A stretch of DNA of 64,000 nt from Ralstonia sp. 25mfcol4.1 (GCF_900104095.1 NZ_FNJO01000011.1:1-64000); one strand, 5' to 3'; shown: positions 29,098 through 40,344, counted from the first letter of the stretch. Notes: generated from the letters alone by a model not told the origin. Program-made: numbers and translations.

Positions 29098-30267
29098 ATG
29101 TTATTGGCACTGGCCCAGTGGCTGCAAAACGATTACAGCTTCCTGCGGGTCGTTAACTACCTGACCTTCCGCGCGGTGATGGCCAACCTCACCGCGCTGG
29201 TGATCGGCCTCGGTTTCGGGCCGTGGGTCATCCGTCGCCTGACCGAACTGAAGATCGGTCAGGCCGTCCGTACCATCGGCCCGCAGACGCACCTGGTCAA
29301 GTCCGGCACGCCGACCATGGGCGGCGTGCTGGTGCTGATCTCGATCTGCGTGTCGACGCTGCTCTGGTGCGACTGGGGCAACCGCTTCATCTGGGTGGTG
29401 CTGCTGGTGACGCTGGGCTACGGCGCCGTGGGCTGGGTCGACGACTACCGCAAGGTGGTGTATCGCGACCCGCGCGGCATGTCGAGCCGCGAGAAGTTCT
29501 TCTGGCAGACCCTGATTGGCCTGGTGGCTGCCGTGTACCTGGCGTTCTCGGTGACCGAGGCCAGCAACGTCCGGGTCTGGAGCCTGTTCCTGAGCTGGAT
29601 CGAAGGCGGCATGTTCGCCGATGTGCCGTACAAGACCAACCTGATCGTCCCGTTCTTCAAGGAAATCAGCTACCCGCTGGGCGTGACCGGCTTCATCGTG
29701 CTGACGTACCTGGTGATCGTCGGTTCCAGCAACGCGGTGAACCTGACCGACGGCCTGGACGGCCTGGTGATCATGCCCGTGGTGCTGGTTGGCGGCGGCC
29801 TGGGCGTGTTCGCCTACGTGATGGGCAACGCGGTCTACAGCAAGTACCTGCTGTTCCCGCATATCCCGGGCGCCGGCGAGCTGCTGATCTTCTGCTCGGC
29901 GATGGCCGGCGCGGGCCTGGCCTTCCTCTGGTTCAACGCGCACCCGGCGCGTGTGTTCATGGGCGATGTCGGCGCGCTGGCGCTGGGCGGCGCGCTGGGC
30001 ACCATCGCCGTGATCGTGCGCCAGGAAATCGTGCTGTTCGTGATGGGCGGCATCTTCGTGGTGGAAACGCTGTCGGTGATGCTGCAGGTCACGTGGTTCA
30101 AGTTCACGAAGAAACGCTATGGCGAAGGCCGGCGCCTGTTCCGCATGGCCCCGCTGCACCACCACTTCGAACTGAGTGGCTGGAAGGAAACACAGGTCAC
30201 CGTGCGGTTCTGGATCATCACGATGCTGCTGGTGCTGATTGGCCTGTCGACGCTGAAGCTGCGCTGA
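29098..30267 (+). CDS. mraY: phospho-N-acetylmuramoyl-pentapeptide-transferase
   Basis: A 389-aa polytopic inner-membrane enzyme making lipid I from UDP-MurNAc-pentapeptide and undecaprenyl phosphate. About ten membrane segments. Motifs: GTPTMGGVL, the DDYRK aspartate pair, [12 protein letters not shown], and the HHHFE cluster near the C-terminus ([11 protein letters not shown]). Starts 12 bases after murF. Confidence 0.95.
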   Translation: MLLALAQWLQNDYSFLRVVNYLTFRAVMANLTALVIGLGFGPWVIRRLTELKIGQAVRTIGPQTHLVKSGTPTMGGVLVLISICVSTLLWCDWGNRFIWVVLLVTLGYGAVGWVDDYRKVVYRDPRGMSSREKFFWQTLIGLVAAVYLAFSVTEASNVRVWSLFLSWIEGGMFADVPYKTNLIVPFFKEISYPLGVTGFIVLTYLVIVGSSNAVNLTDGLDGLVIMPVVLVGGGLGVFAYVMGNAVYSKYLLFPHIPGAGELLIFCSAMAGAGLAFLWFNAHPARVFMGDVGALALGGALGTIAVIVRQEIVLFVMGGIFVVETLSVMLQVTWFKFTKKRYGEGRRLFRMAPLHHHFELSGWKETQVTVRFWIITMLLVLIGLSTLKLR

Positions 30268-30312
30268 GCGTCCCCGAAAACTGAAGCTCTCTATATATAG
30301 GCAGGAATCGAA

Positions 30313-31824
30313 GTGTTTGGCGTGTTGCAGAAACCTCATGTGCTGGTACTTGGCCTCGGTGAATCGGGGCTGGCCATGGCACGCTGGTGCGGCCTGAACG
30401 GCTGCCGCGTGCGCGTGGCCGACACCCGCGAGGCGCCCGCCAATCTTGCCTTCCTGCAGGCCGAACTGACCACGGCGCAGTTTGTCGGCGGCCCGTTCGC
30501 CGAAAGCCTGCTCGACGATATCGGCCTGGTGGCGATCAGCCCGGGCCTGTCGCCGCTGGAGCCCGATACCAAGGCGCTGCTCGATGCCGCCCAGGCACGA
30601 GGCATCCCGGTCTGGGGCGAGATCGAACTGTTCGCCCAGGCGCTGGGATACCTGGAAGCCACGTCGGGCTACGCGCCGCGCGTGCTGGCCATCACCGGCA
30701 CCAACGGCAAGACCACCACCACGGCGCTGACCGGCCGGCTGATCGAACGCGCGGGCAAGACCGTGGGCGTGGCCGGCAACATCAGCCCGTCGGCACTGGA
30801 CAAGCTGTCGGCCTGCATCGCCAGCGCCACGCTGCCCGATGTCTGGGTGCTGGAGCTGTCGAGCTTCCAGCTGGAATACACGTTCTCCCTGGCGCCTCAC
30901 GCGGCGACAGTGCTCAACGTCACGCAGGATCACCTGGACTGGCACGGCAGCATGGAAGCTTACGCCGCCGCCAAGGCCCGCATCTTCGGCCCGGACGGCA
31001 AGGGCTGCGTGCAGGTGCTGAACCGCCAGGACAGGCTGACGCTGGACACGGCCCGTCCGGGCACGACGCCGGTAACCTTCGGCACCGACCTGCCCGAGAC
31101 CGCCGGCAGCTACGGCGTGCTGCGAGACGGCGGCATGCCGTGGCTGATCGTGGCCGAGCCCGATACGGAAGCCGAACCGGAGCAGAAGCCCCGCCGCCGC
31201 AAGAAGGACGAGGTGGTCGCGGAAGCCGTGCCGGTGCGCCACAAGCGCCTGATGCCGGCGGATGCACTGCATATCCGTGGCCTGCACAACGCCACCAATG
31301 CCATGGCGGCGCTGGCGCTGTGCCGTGCGATCGACCTGCCGCTGAACGCGCTGCTGCATGGCCTGCGCGAGTACCGCGGCGAGCCGCACCGCGTGGAGTG
31401 GGTGGCGACCATCGACGAAGTCGAGTATTTCGACGATAGCAAGGGCACCAATGTCGGCGCCACCGTGGCCGCGCTGAACGGGCTGGACAAGCGCGTGGTG
31501 CTGATCGCCGGCGGCGAAGGCAAGGGCCAGGACTTTTCCCCGCTGGCCGCGCCGGTGACGCAATATGCACGCGCCGTGGTGCTGATCGGCAAGGACGCCG
31601 GCGCCATCCGCGAGGCACTGGCCGCTACGGGCGCGCAGATCGTTGACGCCGCCACGCTGGAAGAGGCGGTCGAGAAATCGGCGGGTCTGGCCGAAGCGGG
31701 CGATGTCGTATTGCTGTCGCCGGCGTGTGCCAGCCTCGACATGTTCCGCAATTACGTGCATCGCGCGCAGGTGTTTCGCGGCGCGGTGGAAGAACTGGCC
31801 CTGTCCCGGGGGATCATGCCATGA
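30313..31824 (+). CDS. murD: UDP-N-acetylmuramoyl-L-alanine--D-glutamate ligase
   Basis: A 503-aa Mur ligase adding D-Glu. Rossmann start [17 protein letters not shown]-loop GTNGKTTT at 129-136, ELSSFQLE, and [11 protein letters not shown]. It is some 60 residues longer than the E. coli enzyme, partly because of a charged insert (about 282-312: Glu-rich, then PRRRKK) before the C-terminal part of the central domain. Start is GTG 30313 with AGGA upstream. The 45-base gap from mraY contains TATATATA (30291-30298); no -35 is apparent. Stop overlaps ftsW. Confidence 0.94.
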   Translation: MFGVLQKPHVLVLGLGESGLAMARWCGLNGCRVRVADTREAPANLAFLQAELTTAQFVGGPFAESLLDDIGLVAISPGLSPLEPDTKALLDAAQARGIPVWGEIELFAQALGYLEATSGYAPRVLAITGTNGKTTTTALTGRLIERAGKTVGVAGNISPSALDKLSACIASATLPDVWVLELSSFQLEYTFSLAPHAATVLNVTQDHLDWHGSMEAYAAAKARIFGPDGKGCVQVLNRQDRLTLDTARPGTTPVTFGTDLPETAGSYGVLRDGGMPWLIVAEPDTEAEPEQKPRRRKKDEVVAEAVPVRHKRLMPADALHIRGLHNATNAMAALALCRAIDLPLNALLHGLREYRGEPHRVEWVATIDEVEYFDDSKGTNVGATVAALNGLDKRVVLIAGGEGKGQDFSPLAAPVTQYARAVVLIGKDAGAIREALAATGAQIVDAATLEEAVEKSAGLAEAGDVVLLSPACASLDMFRNYVHRAQVFRGAVEELALSRGIMP

Positions 31825-33062
31825 GCGACTCGCAGGTCAAGCGCAGCGGATTCATCGGCGCCACCATCGGCAACGCCTGGGGTGGCCTGCGCGACGCGGT
31901 GTCGGGCGTCAAGCCCACCCGTTCGCGGATGATGGAGTACGACCAGCCCCTGCTCTGGGTGGCCATCGTGCTGCTGACGTTCGGCCTGGTGATGGTCTAT
32001 TCGGCATCGATCGCGCTGCCCGACTCGCCGCGCTACGCCAACTACCGCGAGGCGCACTTCCTGGTGCGCCATGCGTTCGCGCTGTTCATCGGCCTGTCGG
32101 TGGGGCTGGCGGCGTTCCAGGTGCCCGTCAAGGTGTGGGACAAGTACGCGCCCAAGCTGTTCATCATCGCGCTGGTGCTGCTGGTGCTGGTGCTGGTGCC
32201 GTTCGTGGGCAAGGGTGTGAATGGCGCGCGGCGCTGGATTCCGCTGGGCGTGATGAACTTCCAGCCATCGGAACTGATGAAGCTGGCCGTGGTGCTGTAC
32301 GCGGCCAACTACACGGTGCGCAAGCAGGAATGGATGCAGACCGTCAGCAAGGGCTTCCTGCCGATGGGCGTGGCGGTGGTGGTGGTGGGCATGCTGCTGC
32401 TGCTGGAACCCGACATGGGCGCATTCCTGGTGATCGCGGCCGTGGCCATGGGCATCCTGTTCCTGGGCGGCATCAACGGCAAGCTGTTCGCCGGCCTGGT
32501 GGGCGTGGCCGTGGGCGCGTTCGCGCTGCTGATCACGGCATCGCCGTGGCGCCGCGAGCGGATCTTTGCGTACCTGAACCCGTGGGAAGAGAGCAACGCG
32601 CTGGGCAAGGCGTATCAGCTGACGCACTCGCTGATCGCATTCGGCCGTGGCGAATGGACGGGCGTGGGCCTGGGCGGCAGCATCGAGAAGCTGCACTACC
32701 TGCCCGAGGCGCATACCGACTTCATCCTTGCGGTGATCGGTGAGGAATTCGGCTTCATCGGCGTGCTGGTGATGATCGTGCTGTTCTATTGGCTGGTGCG
32801 CCGCTGCTTCAACATCGGCCGTACCGCGCTGCAGCTCGACCGCACGTTTGCCGGGCTGGTGGCCAAGGGCATCGGCGTGTGGGTCGGCTGGCAGACCTTC
32901 ATCAACATGGGCGTGAACCTGGGCCTGCTGCCCACCAAGGGGCTGACACTGCCGCTGGTGAGCTACGGCGGCTCGGGCATCCTGATGAACTGCGTGGCGC
33001 TGGCGATCGTTCTGCGGATCGATTACGAGAACAGAGTGCTGATGCGTGGGGGGAAGGTATGA
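31821..33062 (+). CDS. ftsW: septal peptidoglycan polymerase FtsW (SEDS family)
   Basis: A 413-aa inner-membrane glycosyltransferase that polymerises lipid II at the septum with FtsI. A 35-residue cytoplasmic tail, then about ten membrane segments. SEDS motifs: [31 protein letters not shown], and the C-terminal [19 protein letters not shown]. Start ATG 31821 overlaps murD (ATGA). Confidence 0.95.
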   Translation: MSDSQVKRSGFIGATIGNAWGGLRDAVSGVKPTRSRMMEYDQPLLWVAIVLLTFGLVMVYSASIALPDSPRYANYREAHFLVRHAFALFIGLSVGLAAFQVPVKVWDKYAPKLFIIALVLLVLVLVPFVGKGVNGARRWIPLGVMNFQPSELMKLAVVLYAANYTVRKQEWMQTVSKGFLPMGVAVVVVGMLLLLEPDMGAFLVIAAVAMGILFLGGINGKLFAGLVGVAVGAFALLITASPWRRERIFAYLNPWEESNALGKAYQLTHSLIAFGRGEWTGVGLGGSIEKLHYLPEAHTDFILAVIGEEFGFIGVLVMIVLFYWLVRRCFNIGRTALQLDRTFAGLVAKGIGVWVGWQTFINMGVNLGLLPTKGLTLPLVSYGGSGILMNCVALAIVLRIDYENRVLMRGGKV

Positions 33063-34129
33063 CCGACCGCACCCTTCTCGTCATGGCTGGCGGCACCGGG
33101 GGACACGTGTTCCCGGGGCTGGCGGTCGCGCGTGCGCTTCGCGACGAGGGCTGGCGCGTGGTCTGGCTGGGCAATCGCTCGGGCATGGAAGCCACCCTGG
33201 TGCCGAAGCATGACATCCCGATGGAGTACATCCAGTTCGGCGGCCTGCGCGGCAAGGGCCTGGTGACCAAGCTGCTGCTGCCGTTGAACCTGCTGCGCGC
33301 GTTCTGGCAGAGCATCGGCGCGCTGCGCCGGGTAAAGCCGGACGTGGTGCTGGGCATGGGCGGCTACATCACGTTCCCGGCCGGGATGATGGCGTCGCTG
33401 CTGGGCCGGCCGCTGGTGCTGCACGAGCAGAACTCCATCGCCGGGCTGGCCAACAAGGTGCTGGCCAAGGTGGCCGACCGCGTGCTGTGCGCGTTCCCGG
33501 ACGCGCTGCCGGACAGCGAATGGACGGGCAACCCGGTCCGCGCCGAACTGGCGGCGATCCCCGAGCCGGCATCGCGCTACGACCATCGCACCGGACCGCT
33601 GCGCATCCTGGTGGTTGGCGGCAGCCTCGGCGCGGCGGCGCTGAACGACGTGGTGCCGAAGGCGCTGGCCTTGCTGCCCGAGGCCACCCGGCCGGCGGTG
33701 AAGCATCAGGCCGGCGCGAAACAGATCGACCAGCTGCGGGCGAACTACGTGGCGGCGGGCGTGGCCGGCGAGACCGTGCCATTCATCGACGACATGGCGG
33801 CGGCCTACGCCGACGCCGACCTGGTCATCTGCCGCGCTGGCGCGATGACGGTTTCGGAAGTGGCGGCCGCCGGGGTGGCCGCGCTGTTCGTGCCGTTCCC
33901 GCACGCGGTGGACGACCACCAGACCACCAACGCCAGCTTCCTGTCGAAGCAGGGCGCGGCGTTGCTGGTGCAACAGAACGCATTGACCGCGGAGGGCCTG
34001 GCGCAAACGATCGCCGGGCTGGACCGCGGCCAGTTGAAGGACATGGCGTGCGCTGCGCGCAGCCTGGCCAAACCTGAGGCAACCCGGCGCGTGGCCGAGA
34101 TCTGCCGTCAGATGGCGGGCGAAAAATGA
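33059..34129 (+). CDS. murG: UDP-GlcNAc--undecaprenyl-PP-MurNAc-pentapeptide GlcNAc transferase
   Basis: A 356-aa peripheral membrane glycosyltransferase that makes lipid II on the cytoplasmic face. The N-terminal G-loop is [12 protein letters not shown] (GGTGGH at 11-16), with a second G-loop [23 protein letters not shown], and the donor-binding [15 protein letters not shown]...[10 protein letters not shown] block. Start ATG 33059 overlaps the ftsW stop by 4 bases. Confidence 0.95.
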   Translation: MTDRTLLVMAGGTGGHVFPGLAVARALRDEGWRVVWLGNRSGMEATLVPKHDIPMEYIQFGGLRGKGLVTKLLLPLNLLRAFWQSIGALRRVKPDVVLGMGGYITFPAGMMASLLGRPLVLHEQNSIAGLANKVLAKVADRVLCAFPDALPDSEWTGNPVRAELAAIPEPASRYDHRTGPLRILVVGGSLGAAALNDVVPKALALLPEATRPAVKHQAGAKQIDQLRANYVAAGVAGETVPFIDDMAAAYADADLVICRAGAMTVSEVAAAGVAALFVPFPHAVDDHQTTNASFLSKQGAALLVQQNALTAEGLAQTIAGLDRGQLKDMACAARSLAKPEATRRVAEICRQMAGEK

Positions 34130-34139
34130 AACGGAAGCA

Positions 34140-35555
34140 ATGAAGCATATCGTCAAGAACATCCACTTCGTAGGCATTGGCGGGGCCGGCATGAGCGGCA
34201 TCGCCGAGGTCCTGCTGAACCTGGGCTACAAGGTCTCGGGCTCCGACATGGGCAGCAACGCTGCCACGCGGCGCCTGGCCTCGCTCGGCGCCCGCGTTTG
34301 CCACGGCCATGATGCGGCCAACGTGGAAGGCGCCAATGCCGTGGTCGTGTCAACCGCGGTGACCCACGACAACCCGGAAGTGCTGGCCGCGCGCGCCAGG
34401 CGCATTCCGGTGGTGCCGCGCGCCGTGATGCTGGCCGAACTGATGCGCCTGAAGCAGGGCGTGGCCATCGCCGGCACGCATGGCAAGACCACCACCACCA
34501 GCCTGGTGGCGTCGGTGCTGGCCGAGGGCGGGCTCGACCCGACCTTCGTCATCGGCGGCCGCCTGAATTCGGCCGGTGCCAACGCGCGCCTGGGCACGGG
34601 CGACTTCATCGTGGCCGAGGCCGACGAGTCGGATGCGTCGTTCCTGAACCTGTTCCCGGTGATGGAAGTCATCACCAATATCGACGCCGACCACATGGAC
34701 ACGTACGGGCATGACTTTGCCCGTCTGAAGCAGGCGTTCGTGGAATTCACCCAGCGCCTGCCGTTCTATGGCATTGCCGTGCTGTGCGTGGATGACCCGA
34801 ACGTGCGCGAGATCATGCCGTTCGTGTCCAAGCCCGTGGTGCGCTACGGCTTTGCCGAGGATGCCCAGATCCGCGCGATCAATGCCCGCGCGGTGGATGG
34901 CCAGATGCATTTCACGGTGCTGCGCCAGCTCAACGGCCACGCAGAGCCGCCGCTGGACGTGGTGCTGAACCTGCCGGGCCTGCACAACGTGCAGAACGCG
35001 CTGGCCGCCATCGCCATCGCCACCGAACTGGAGGTCCCTGACGCCGCCATCGTCAAGGCGCTGCGCGAATTTCACGGCGTGGGTCGCCGCTTCCAACGCT
35101 ACGGCGAGGTGGCGACGCCCGATGGCGCCGGCACGTTCACGCTGGTGGACGACTATGGCCACCACCCGGTGGAAATGGCCGCCACGCTGGCCGCCGCGCG
35201 CGGTGCATTCCCGGACCGCCGGCTGGTGCTGGCCTTCCAGCCGCACCGGTTCACGCGGACGCGCGACTGCTTCGAGGATTTCGTGAAGGTGCTGGGCACC
35301 GTCGACGCGCTGCTGCTGGCCGAGGTGTATTCGGCCGGCGAGGCGCCCATCGTGGCCGCCGACGGCCGCGCGCTGACCCGCGCGCTGCGGGTGGCCAACA
35401 AGGTAGAACCCGTTTTTGTGGAACAGATCGAAGACATGCCCCAGTCGATTCTGGATGCCGTGCGACCTGGCGATGTGGTCGTGACCATGGGAGCCGGCAC
35501 GATCGGTGCGGTCCCGGGACAACTGGTGTCGCACCAGGCGGGAGGTCAGCAATGA
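34140..35555 (+). CDS. murC: UDP-N-acetylmuramate--L-alanine ligase
   Basis: A 471-aa Mur ligase adding the first L-Ala. [16 protein letters not shown] is the N-terminal nucleotide fold; the P-loop is GTHGKTTTT at 112-120; [10 protein letters not shown] and the C-terminal DDYGHHPVE block are diagnostic. It starts 10 bases after murG and overlaps ddlB by 4 bases. Confidence 0.95.
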   Translation: MKHIVKNIHFVGIGGAGMSGIAEVLLNLGYKVSGSDMGSNAATRRLASLGARVCHGHDAANVEGANAVVVSTAVTHDNPEVLAARARRIPVVPRAVMLAELMRLKQGVAIAGTHGKTTTTSLVASVLAEGGLDPTFVIGGRLNSAGANARLGTGDFIVAEADESDASFLNLFPVMEVITNIDADHMDTYGHDFARLKQAFVEFTQRLPFYGIAVLCVDDPNVREIMPFVSKPVVRYGFAEDAQIRAINARAVDGQMHFTVLRQLNGHAEPPLDVVLNLPGLHNVQNALAAIAIATELEVPDAAIVKALREFHGVGRRFQRYGEVATPDGAGTFTLVDDYGHHPVEMAATLAAARGAFPDRRLVLAFQPHRFTRTRDCFEDFVKVLGTVDALLLAEVYSAGEAPIVAADGRALTRALRVANKVEPVFVEQIEDMPQSILDAVRPGDVVVTMGAGTIGAVPGQLVSHQAGGQQ

Positions 35556-36535
35556 GCTTCGTGGCGCATCCCAATATCGATCCGAAATCGCTGGGCAAGG
35601 TTGGCGTGCTGCTGGGCGGGCGCTCGGCCGAGCGCGAAATCTCGCTGATGTCCGGCAACGGCGTGCTGGCGGCACTGAAGTCGCGCGGCGTGGACGCCCA
35701 CGCGTTCGACCCGGCGCTGCAGTCCGTGGCGGAACTGGCCGCGGCGAAGTTCGACCGCGTCTTCATCGCGCTGCATGGCCGTTACGGCGAGGACGGCACG
35801 ATGCAGGGCCTGCTGGAACAGCTGGGCGTGCCCTATACAGGCAGCGGCGTGCTGGCGTCGGCGCTGGCCATGGACAAGCAGGCCACCAAGCGCCTGTGGA
35901 TGACGCACGGCCTGGCCACGCCGCGCTTTGCGATGCTGTACGCCGATACCGATTTCGACGCCGTGGTGCGGGATCTGGGCCTGCCGCTGATCGTCAAGCC
36001 GGCCCGCGAGGGGTCGTCGATCGGCCTGACCAAGGTCACCGACGCCGGCCAGATGCGCGAGGCGTTCGAGAAGGCGGCGGGGCTCGATGCCGACGTCATC
36101 GCCGAGACGTTCATCGATGGCGACGAGCTGACTTGCCCCGTGGTGGGCGAGGGCGCATCGGCCGAAGCACTGCCCGTGATCAAGATTGTCGCGCCCGAGT
36201 CGAACTACGACTATCAAAATAAGTACTTTACTGACGTTACCCAATACCTGTGCCCGTCAACTTTGCCGGAAGCGCTGGAGAACGAAGTGCGGGCGCTGGC
36301 CGTCGAAGCGTTTCGCGTGCTGGGTTGCCGTGGCTGGGCCCGTGCGGACGTCATGCTCACCCGCGACGGCCGCCCGCATCTGCTCGAAATGAATACGTCG
36401 CCCGGCATGACCGGCCATTCGCTCGTGCCGATGGCGGCGCGCGCGGCAGGCATCAGCTACGAGGATTTCGTGATGCAGGTGCTGGCCGCCGCGACGCTTG
36501 ACCTGCATCCGAACGAGCACTGGAAACCCGAATAA
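35552..36535 (+). CDS. ddlB: D-alanine--D-alanine ligase
   Basis: A 327-aa ATP-grasp enzyme making D-Ala-D-Ala for Mur[19 protein letters not shown] opens the fold; [27 protein letters not shown] and the C-terminal [15 protein letters not shown] metal/ATP block are typical. Start ATG 35552 overlaps the murC stop. The short stretch around 36205-36240 ([15 protein letters not shown]) is noticeably AT-richer than the rest of the gene. Confidence 0.95.
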   Translation: MSFVAHPNIDPKSLGKVGVLLGGRSAEREISLMSGNGVLAALKSRGVDAHAFDPALQSVAELAAAKFDRVFIALHGRYGEDGTMQGLLEQLGVPYTGSGVLASALAMDKQATKRLWMTHGLATPRFAMLYADTDFDAVVRDLGLPLIVKPAREGSSIGLTKVTDAGQMREAFEKAAGLDADVIAETFIDGDELTCPVVGEGASAEALPVIKIVAPESNYDYQNKYFTDVTQYLCPSTLPEALENEVRALAVEAFRVLGCRGWARADVMLTRDGRPHLLEMNTSPGMTGHSLVPMAARAAGISYEDFVMQVLAAATLDLHPNEHWKPE

Positions 36536-36572
36536 CCGTATCACCAACGGCTGACCGCCCAACCAAACGACC

Positions 36573-37487
36573 ATGTGGCACAACGCGCGCCTGCTCAACC
36601 TGATCGCCTCAGCGCTCTATGCGCTGGTGGCGCTCATGGCGCTTGGCGCCGGCCTGCTGTGGCTGGCGCAGCGGCCCGTGTTCGCCATTACCCACGTGGA
36701 ACTGACGTCGCTGGACGGCAGCCAGCTGCGCCATGTGAACGCGCCGAGCGTGCGGGCCAACGCGCTCAACAAGCTGTCGGGCAATTTCTTCACGCTCGAC
36801 CTGAACGCCGCGCGGCAGGCGTTCGAGTCCGTGCCCTGGGTGCGCCATGCCAGCGTGCGGCGCGAATGGCCGAACGGACTGGCGGTGCAGGTGGAAGAGC
36901 ACGAAGCCCTGGGCACGTGGGGCGGGTCGGACAGCGGCCGGCTGATCAATACCTACGGTGAGGTATTCGTGGCCAATACGGCCGAAGCCGAGGAAGACGC
37001 CCAGTTGCTGGCGCTGGACGGTCCGCCGGACAGCGAGGAAGACGTGGTCGAGAAGCTGGAAACCATGCGCGAGTGGTTCAAGCCGATCAAGGCCGAGCCG
37101 CTGGCGGTGGCACTTTCCGGTCGCTATGCCTGGCGGGCGAAGCTGTCCAACGGCACGGTGATCGAGTTCGGGCGCGAGCAGAACGACGAGGATCGCGCCG
37201 CCATGGAGGCGCGGGTCAAGCGTTTCGTGGCGTCGTGGCCGCAGTTGACCCAGCAGTGGGGCAAGCAGATCGAGTACGCCGACCTGCGGTATCCCAACGG
37301 TTTTGCCATCCGCACGGCCAGCGTGCGCTTCCTGACCGATGCCCAGGCGCAGGCGGCGGCCAAGGCAGCGGCCAAGGCAGCGGCCAAGGCAGCGGCGGGG
37401 GCGGCTGGTTCCCAGGCGGCTTCGGCCGGCAACACCAACAACAATCCGACGCGACTCAAGAGTAAGAACGCGGAGAAAACTCGATGA
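36573..37487 (+). CDS. ftsQ: cell division protein FtsQ
   Basis: A 304-aa bitopic divisome protein. A short cytoplasmic tail, a membrane segment (about 8-30) and the periplasmic POTRA domain (HVELTSLDG...ALNKLSGNFFTLDL...VPWVRHASVRREWPNGLAVQVEEHEALGTW) are clear. The tail after residue about 255 is Ala-rich with a repeated AAAK unit, encoded by a 12-bp tandem repeat. Starts 37 bases after ddlB and overlaps ftsA by 4 bases. Confidence 0.93.
   Translation: MWHNARLLNLIASALYALVALMALGAGLLWLAQRPVFAITHVELTSLDGSQLRHVNAPSVRANALNKLSGNFFTLDLNAARQAFESVPWVRHASVRREWPNGLAVQVEEHEALGTWGGSDSGRLINTYGEVFVANTAEAEEDAQLLALDGPPDSEEDVVEKLETMREWFKPIKAEPLAVALSGRYAWRAKLSNGTVIEFGREQNDEDRAAMEARVKRFVASWPQLTQQWGKQIEYADLRYPNGFAIRTASVRFLTDAQAQAAAKAAAKAAAKAAAGAAGSQAASAGNTNNNPTRLKSKNAEKTR
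37356..37391 (+). repeat. 12-bp tandem repeat in the 3' part of ftsQ
   Basis: Three perfect copies of GCGGCCAAGGCA lie end to end, encoding an AAK(A) repeat in the FtsQ tail. The in-frame period allows copy-number change without a frameshift. Confidence 0.9.
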
Positions 37488-38716
37488 GCAAGGAATACAA
37501 GGACCTTCTGGTCGGTCTCGATATCGGCACCTCGAAGGTGGCGGCCGTGGTGGCGGAACTGCGCCCCGACGGCAGCTATGAGGTCATCGGGATGGGCCAA
37601 TCAGAGTCCAAGGGTTTGAAAAAGGGGGTCGTGGTCAACATCGAGGCCACCGTGCAGTCGATCCAGCGCGCGCTGGAAGAGGCCGAACTGATGGCCGATT
37701 GCAAGATTGCCGAGGTGTTCACGGGCATTGCCGGCAGCCATATCCGCAGCTTCAACTCCAGCGGCATGGTGGCCATCAAGGACAAGGAGGTCACGCAGAC
37801 GGACGTGGCCCGCGTGATCGAGACCGCCAAGGCGGTGAACATCCCGACCGACCAGCAGATCCTGCACATCCTGACGCAGGAATTCATCATCGACGGCCAG
37901 GAAGACGTGCGCGAGCCCATCGGCATGAGCGGCATCCGCCTGGAAGTGAAGGTGCATATCGTCACGGGCGCGGTCAGCGCGGCGCAGAACATCGTCAAGT
38001 GCGTGCGCCGTTGCGGCCTGGAAGTGCATGACCTGATTCTGCAGCCGCTGGCGTCGAGCCTGGCGGTGCTCACCGAGGACGAGAAGGAACTGGGCGTGGT
38101 GCTGGTCGACATCGGCGGCGGCACCACTGATATCGCCATCTTCAGCGAGGGCGCGATCCGCCATACGGCCGTGATCCCCATCGCCGGCGACCAGATCACC
38201 AACGACATCGCCATGGCGCTGCGCACGCCGACGCCCGATGCCGAGGACATCAAGATGCAGTACGGCATTGCCAAGCAGGCGATTGCCGACCCGGAAGACA
38301 TGATCGAGGTGCCCGGCGTGGGCGACCGCGGCACGCGCACGCTGAGCCGGCAGGCGCTGGCCGCGGTGATCGAGCCGCGTATCGAGGAGCTGTATTCGCT
38401 GGTGCACCAGGTGGTGCGCGAGTCCGGCTACGAGGAACTGCTGTCGTCGGGCGTGGTGATCACCGGCGGCACGGCGATGATGCCGGGCATGGTGGAGCTG
38501 GGCGAGGACATTTTCCTGAAGCCGGTGCGCGTGGGCGTGCCCGAGTACCGCGGCAATCTGCACGAAGTCGTGAAGAGTCCGCGCTATTCGACCGTTATGG
38601 GTCTGCTGCAGGAAGGCTGCGTGCAGCGCATGCGCGGCCGCAAGGTGGCCGTGCAGAGCGGCCAGGTGAAGCAGGTGTGGACGCGCATGAAGGAATGGTT
38701 TGTCGGCAACTTCTGA
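37484..38716 (+). CDS. ftsA: cell division protein FtsA
   Basis: A 410-aa actin-like ATPase that anchors FtsZ to the membrane. GLDIGTSKVAAVV is phosphate loop 1; VDIGGGTTDIAIF is phosphate loop 2; VVITGGTAMMPGM is the adenosine motif. The C-terminal amphipathic helix (WTRMKEWFVGNF) provides membrane targeting. Start overlaps ftsQ (ATGA). Confidence 0.95.
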   Translation: MSKEYKDLLVGLDIGTSKVAAVVAELRPDGSYEVIGMGQSESKGLKKGVVVNIEATVQSIQRALEEAELMADCKIAEVFTGIAGSHIRSFNSSGMVAIKDKEVTQTDVARVIETAKAVNIPTDQQILHILTQEFIIDGQEDVREPIGMSGIRLEVKVHIVTGAVSAAQNIVKCVRRCGLEVHDLILQPLASSLAVLTEDEKELGVVLVDIGGGTTDIAIFSEGAIRHTAVIPIAGDQITNDIAMALRTPTPDAEDIKMQYGIAKQAIADPEDMIEVPGVGDRGTRTLSRQALAAVIEPRIEELYSLVHQVVRESGYEELLSSGVVITGGTAMMPGMVELGEDIFLKPVRVGVPEYRGNLHEVVKSPRYSTVMGLLQEGCVQRMRGRKVAVQSGQVKQVWTRMKEWFVGNF

Positions 38717-38912
38717 GCCGCAAGCTTGTCAGGACTTTTTTAAGTGTGACGATCCTGTTGCAGTCAGCCGAACGGATCGTGGCACGTTGAGCAGGTCAAG
38801 CAGTTTTTCTGATGTATTGGCTAGTAGTTCTTTGATGGTTTCTTGTTCAGAAACCAAGGGTTGCGGCGGGGAGGCCGCAGCGTTTGGGGACTGATTTTTC
38901 TCGGAGGCAGTG
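38717..38912 (+). promoter_or_regulatory. ftsA-ftsZ intergenic leader with three hairpins
   Basis: 196 bases, AT-richer than the rest of the cluster and much longer than the other gaps. Inverted repeats: ACGATCC/GGATCGT (38749-38755 with 38774-38780), TGGTTTC/GAAACCA (38836-38842 with 38850-38856) and TGCGGC/GCCGCA (38862-38867 with 38874-38879). The ribosome site GGAGG (38903-38907) is free of the last stem. Probably a leader with extra ftsZ promoter(s); I could not fix a -35/-10 pair. Confidence 0.5.
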
Positions 38913-40103
38913 ATGGACTTTGACATGATCGAAACGGAGATTCAGGACGGCACCATCATCAAGGTGGTGGGCGTGGGCGGTGCAGGCGGCAACGCCGTGC
39001 AGCACATGATCAGCCGTGGCGTGCAGGGCGTGGAATTCATCTGCATGAACACCGATGCCCAGGCGCTGAAGCGTTCGAGCGCATCGCGCGTGCTGCAGCT
39101 TGGCAATTCCGGCCTGGGTGCCGGCGCCAAGCCTGAAGTGGGCCGCAACTGCGCGGAGCAGGCTCGCGAGCAGATCGCCGATTCGCTGCGCGGTGCCCAC
39201 ATGGTCTTCATCACTGCCGGCATGGGCGGCGGTACCGGTACGGGCGCCGCGCCGATCGTGGCGCAGGTGGCCAAGGAAATGGGCATCCTGACCGTGGGCG
39301 TGGTCAGCAAGCCGTTCGACTTCGAAGGCGCGCGCCGCGCCAAGGTGGCCGAACATGGCTCGGGCGAGCTGGAATCGTCGGTGGACTCGCTGATCGTTGT
39401 GCTCAACGAAAAGCTGTTCGAGGTGATGGGCGACGACGCCGAGATGGACAAGTGCTTCCAGTGCGCCGATGACGTGCTGCACAACGCCGTGGCCGGTATC
39501 GCCGAAATCATCAATGTCGATGGTCTGGTGAACGTCGACTTCGAAGACGTGAAGACGGTGATGGGCGAGCAGGGCAAAGCCATGATGGGCACGGCAACGG
39601 TGTCGGGCGTGGACCGCGCCCGCCTGGCGGCCGAGCAGGCCGTGGCCAGCCCGCTGCTGGAAGGCGTGGACCTGTCCGGCGCGCGCGGCGTGCTGGTCAA
39701 CATCACGGCCAGCCGTTCGCTGAAGCTGTCGGAAACCAAGGAAGTCATGAACACGATCCGCAGCTACGCCGCGGAAGACGCGACCGTGATCTTCGGTACG
39801 GTGTACGACGACTCGATGGGTGACGCCCTGCGCGTGACCGTGGTGGCCACGGGCCTGGGCCGTTCGGCCAAGAAACAGCAGCCGATGACGCTGCTGAAGA
39901 CCGGCACGGACAATATCCCGGTGCAGATGATGGCAGGCCTGACGGCCGCGCCGGCACACGCATCGCCGGACTACAGCAACCTGGATACCCCGGCGGTGTG
40001 GCGCAGTTCGCGTGAGTCGGCATCGGCTCACGTGGCGGCGTTGCAAGAAAAGGGTGTGGATACGTACGACATCCCGGCCTTCCTGCGCAAGCAGGCGGAC
40101 TAA
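38913..40103 (+). CDS. ftsZ: cell division protein FtsZ
   Basis: A 396-aa tubulin-like GTPase that forms the Z-ring. GVGGAGGNAVQHM begins the GTP site; the tubulin signature GGGTGTG is at 105-111; the T7 loop is NVDFEDVKTVM. A linker of about 50 residues leads to the conserved C-terminal peptide DIPAFLRKQAD that binds FtsA and ZapD. ATG 38913 is 5 bases after GGAGG; a GTG directly before it is an unlikely start. Confidence 0.96.
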   Translation: MDFDMIETEIQDGTIIKVVGVGGAGGNAVQHMISRGVQGVEFICMNTDAQALKRSSASRVLQLGNSGLGAGAKPEVGRNCAEQAREQIADSLRGAHMVFITAGMGGGTGTGAAPIVAQVAKEMGILTVGVVSKPFDFEGARRAKVAEHGSGELESSVDSLIVVLNEKLFEVMGDDAEMDKCFQCADDVLHNAVAGIAEIINVDGLVNVDFEDVKTVMGEQGKAMMGTATVSGVDRARLAAEQAVASPLLEGVDLSGARGVLVNITASRSLKLSETKEVMNTIRSYAAEDATVIFGTVYDDSMGDALRVTVVATGLGRSAKKQQPMTLLKTGTDNIPVQMMAGLTAAPAHASPDYSNLDTPAVWRSSRESASAHVAALQEKGVDTYDIPAFLRKQAD

Positions 40104-40344
40104 GTTGGGAACCGGCAGGGCAGCGGCATCCGCCGCGCGCCTGGCAGGCTGTCGACGGTCCGTCACGCATCGCCCGGGCGCTCCCTATCCGCCCGGCGTT
40201 TGCCTGGACTGACGTAACCCGTCAGTGCGTGCGGCTGCGCCGCGCCACGCCACATGTTGTCCGTCGCATCCCGTTGCCGGGCAGGCAGGCCATCGGCCGC
40301 CTCCCCGGACTGGTTTCCCGCCCCCGGCGGCGGGATGTCTCCGT

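Noticed and set aside
30291..30298. TATATATA before murD as a separate promoter
   Set aside because: No -35 element at a suitable distance; left as a remark only.
29101..31761. 886-codon minus-strand open frame over mraY and murD
   Set aside because: Shadow of two essential dcw genes; no recognisable domain.
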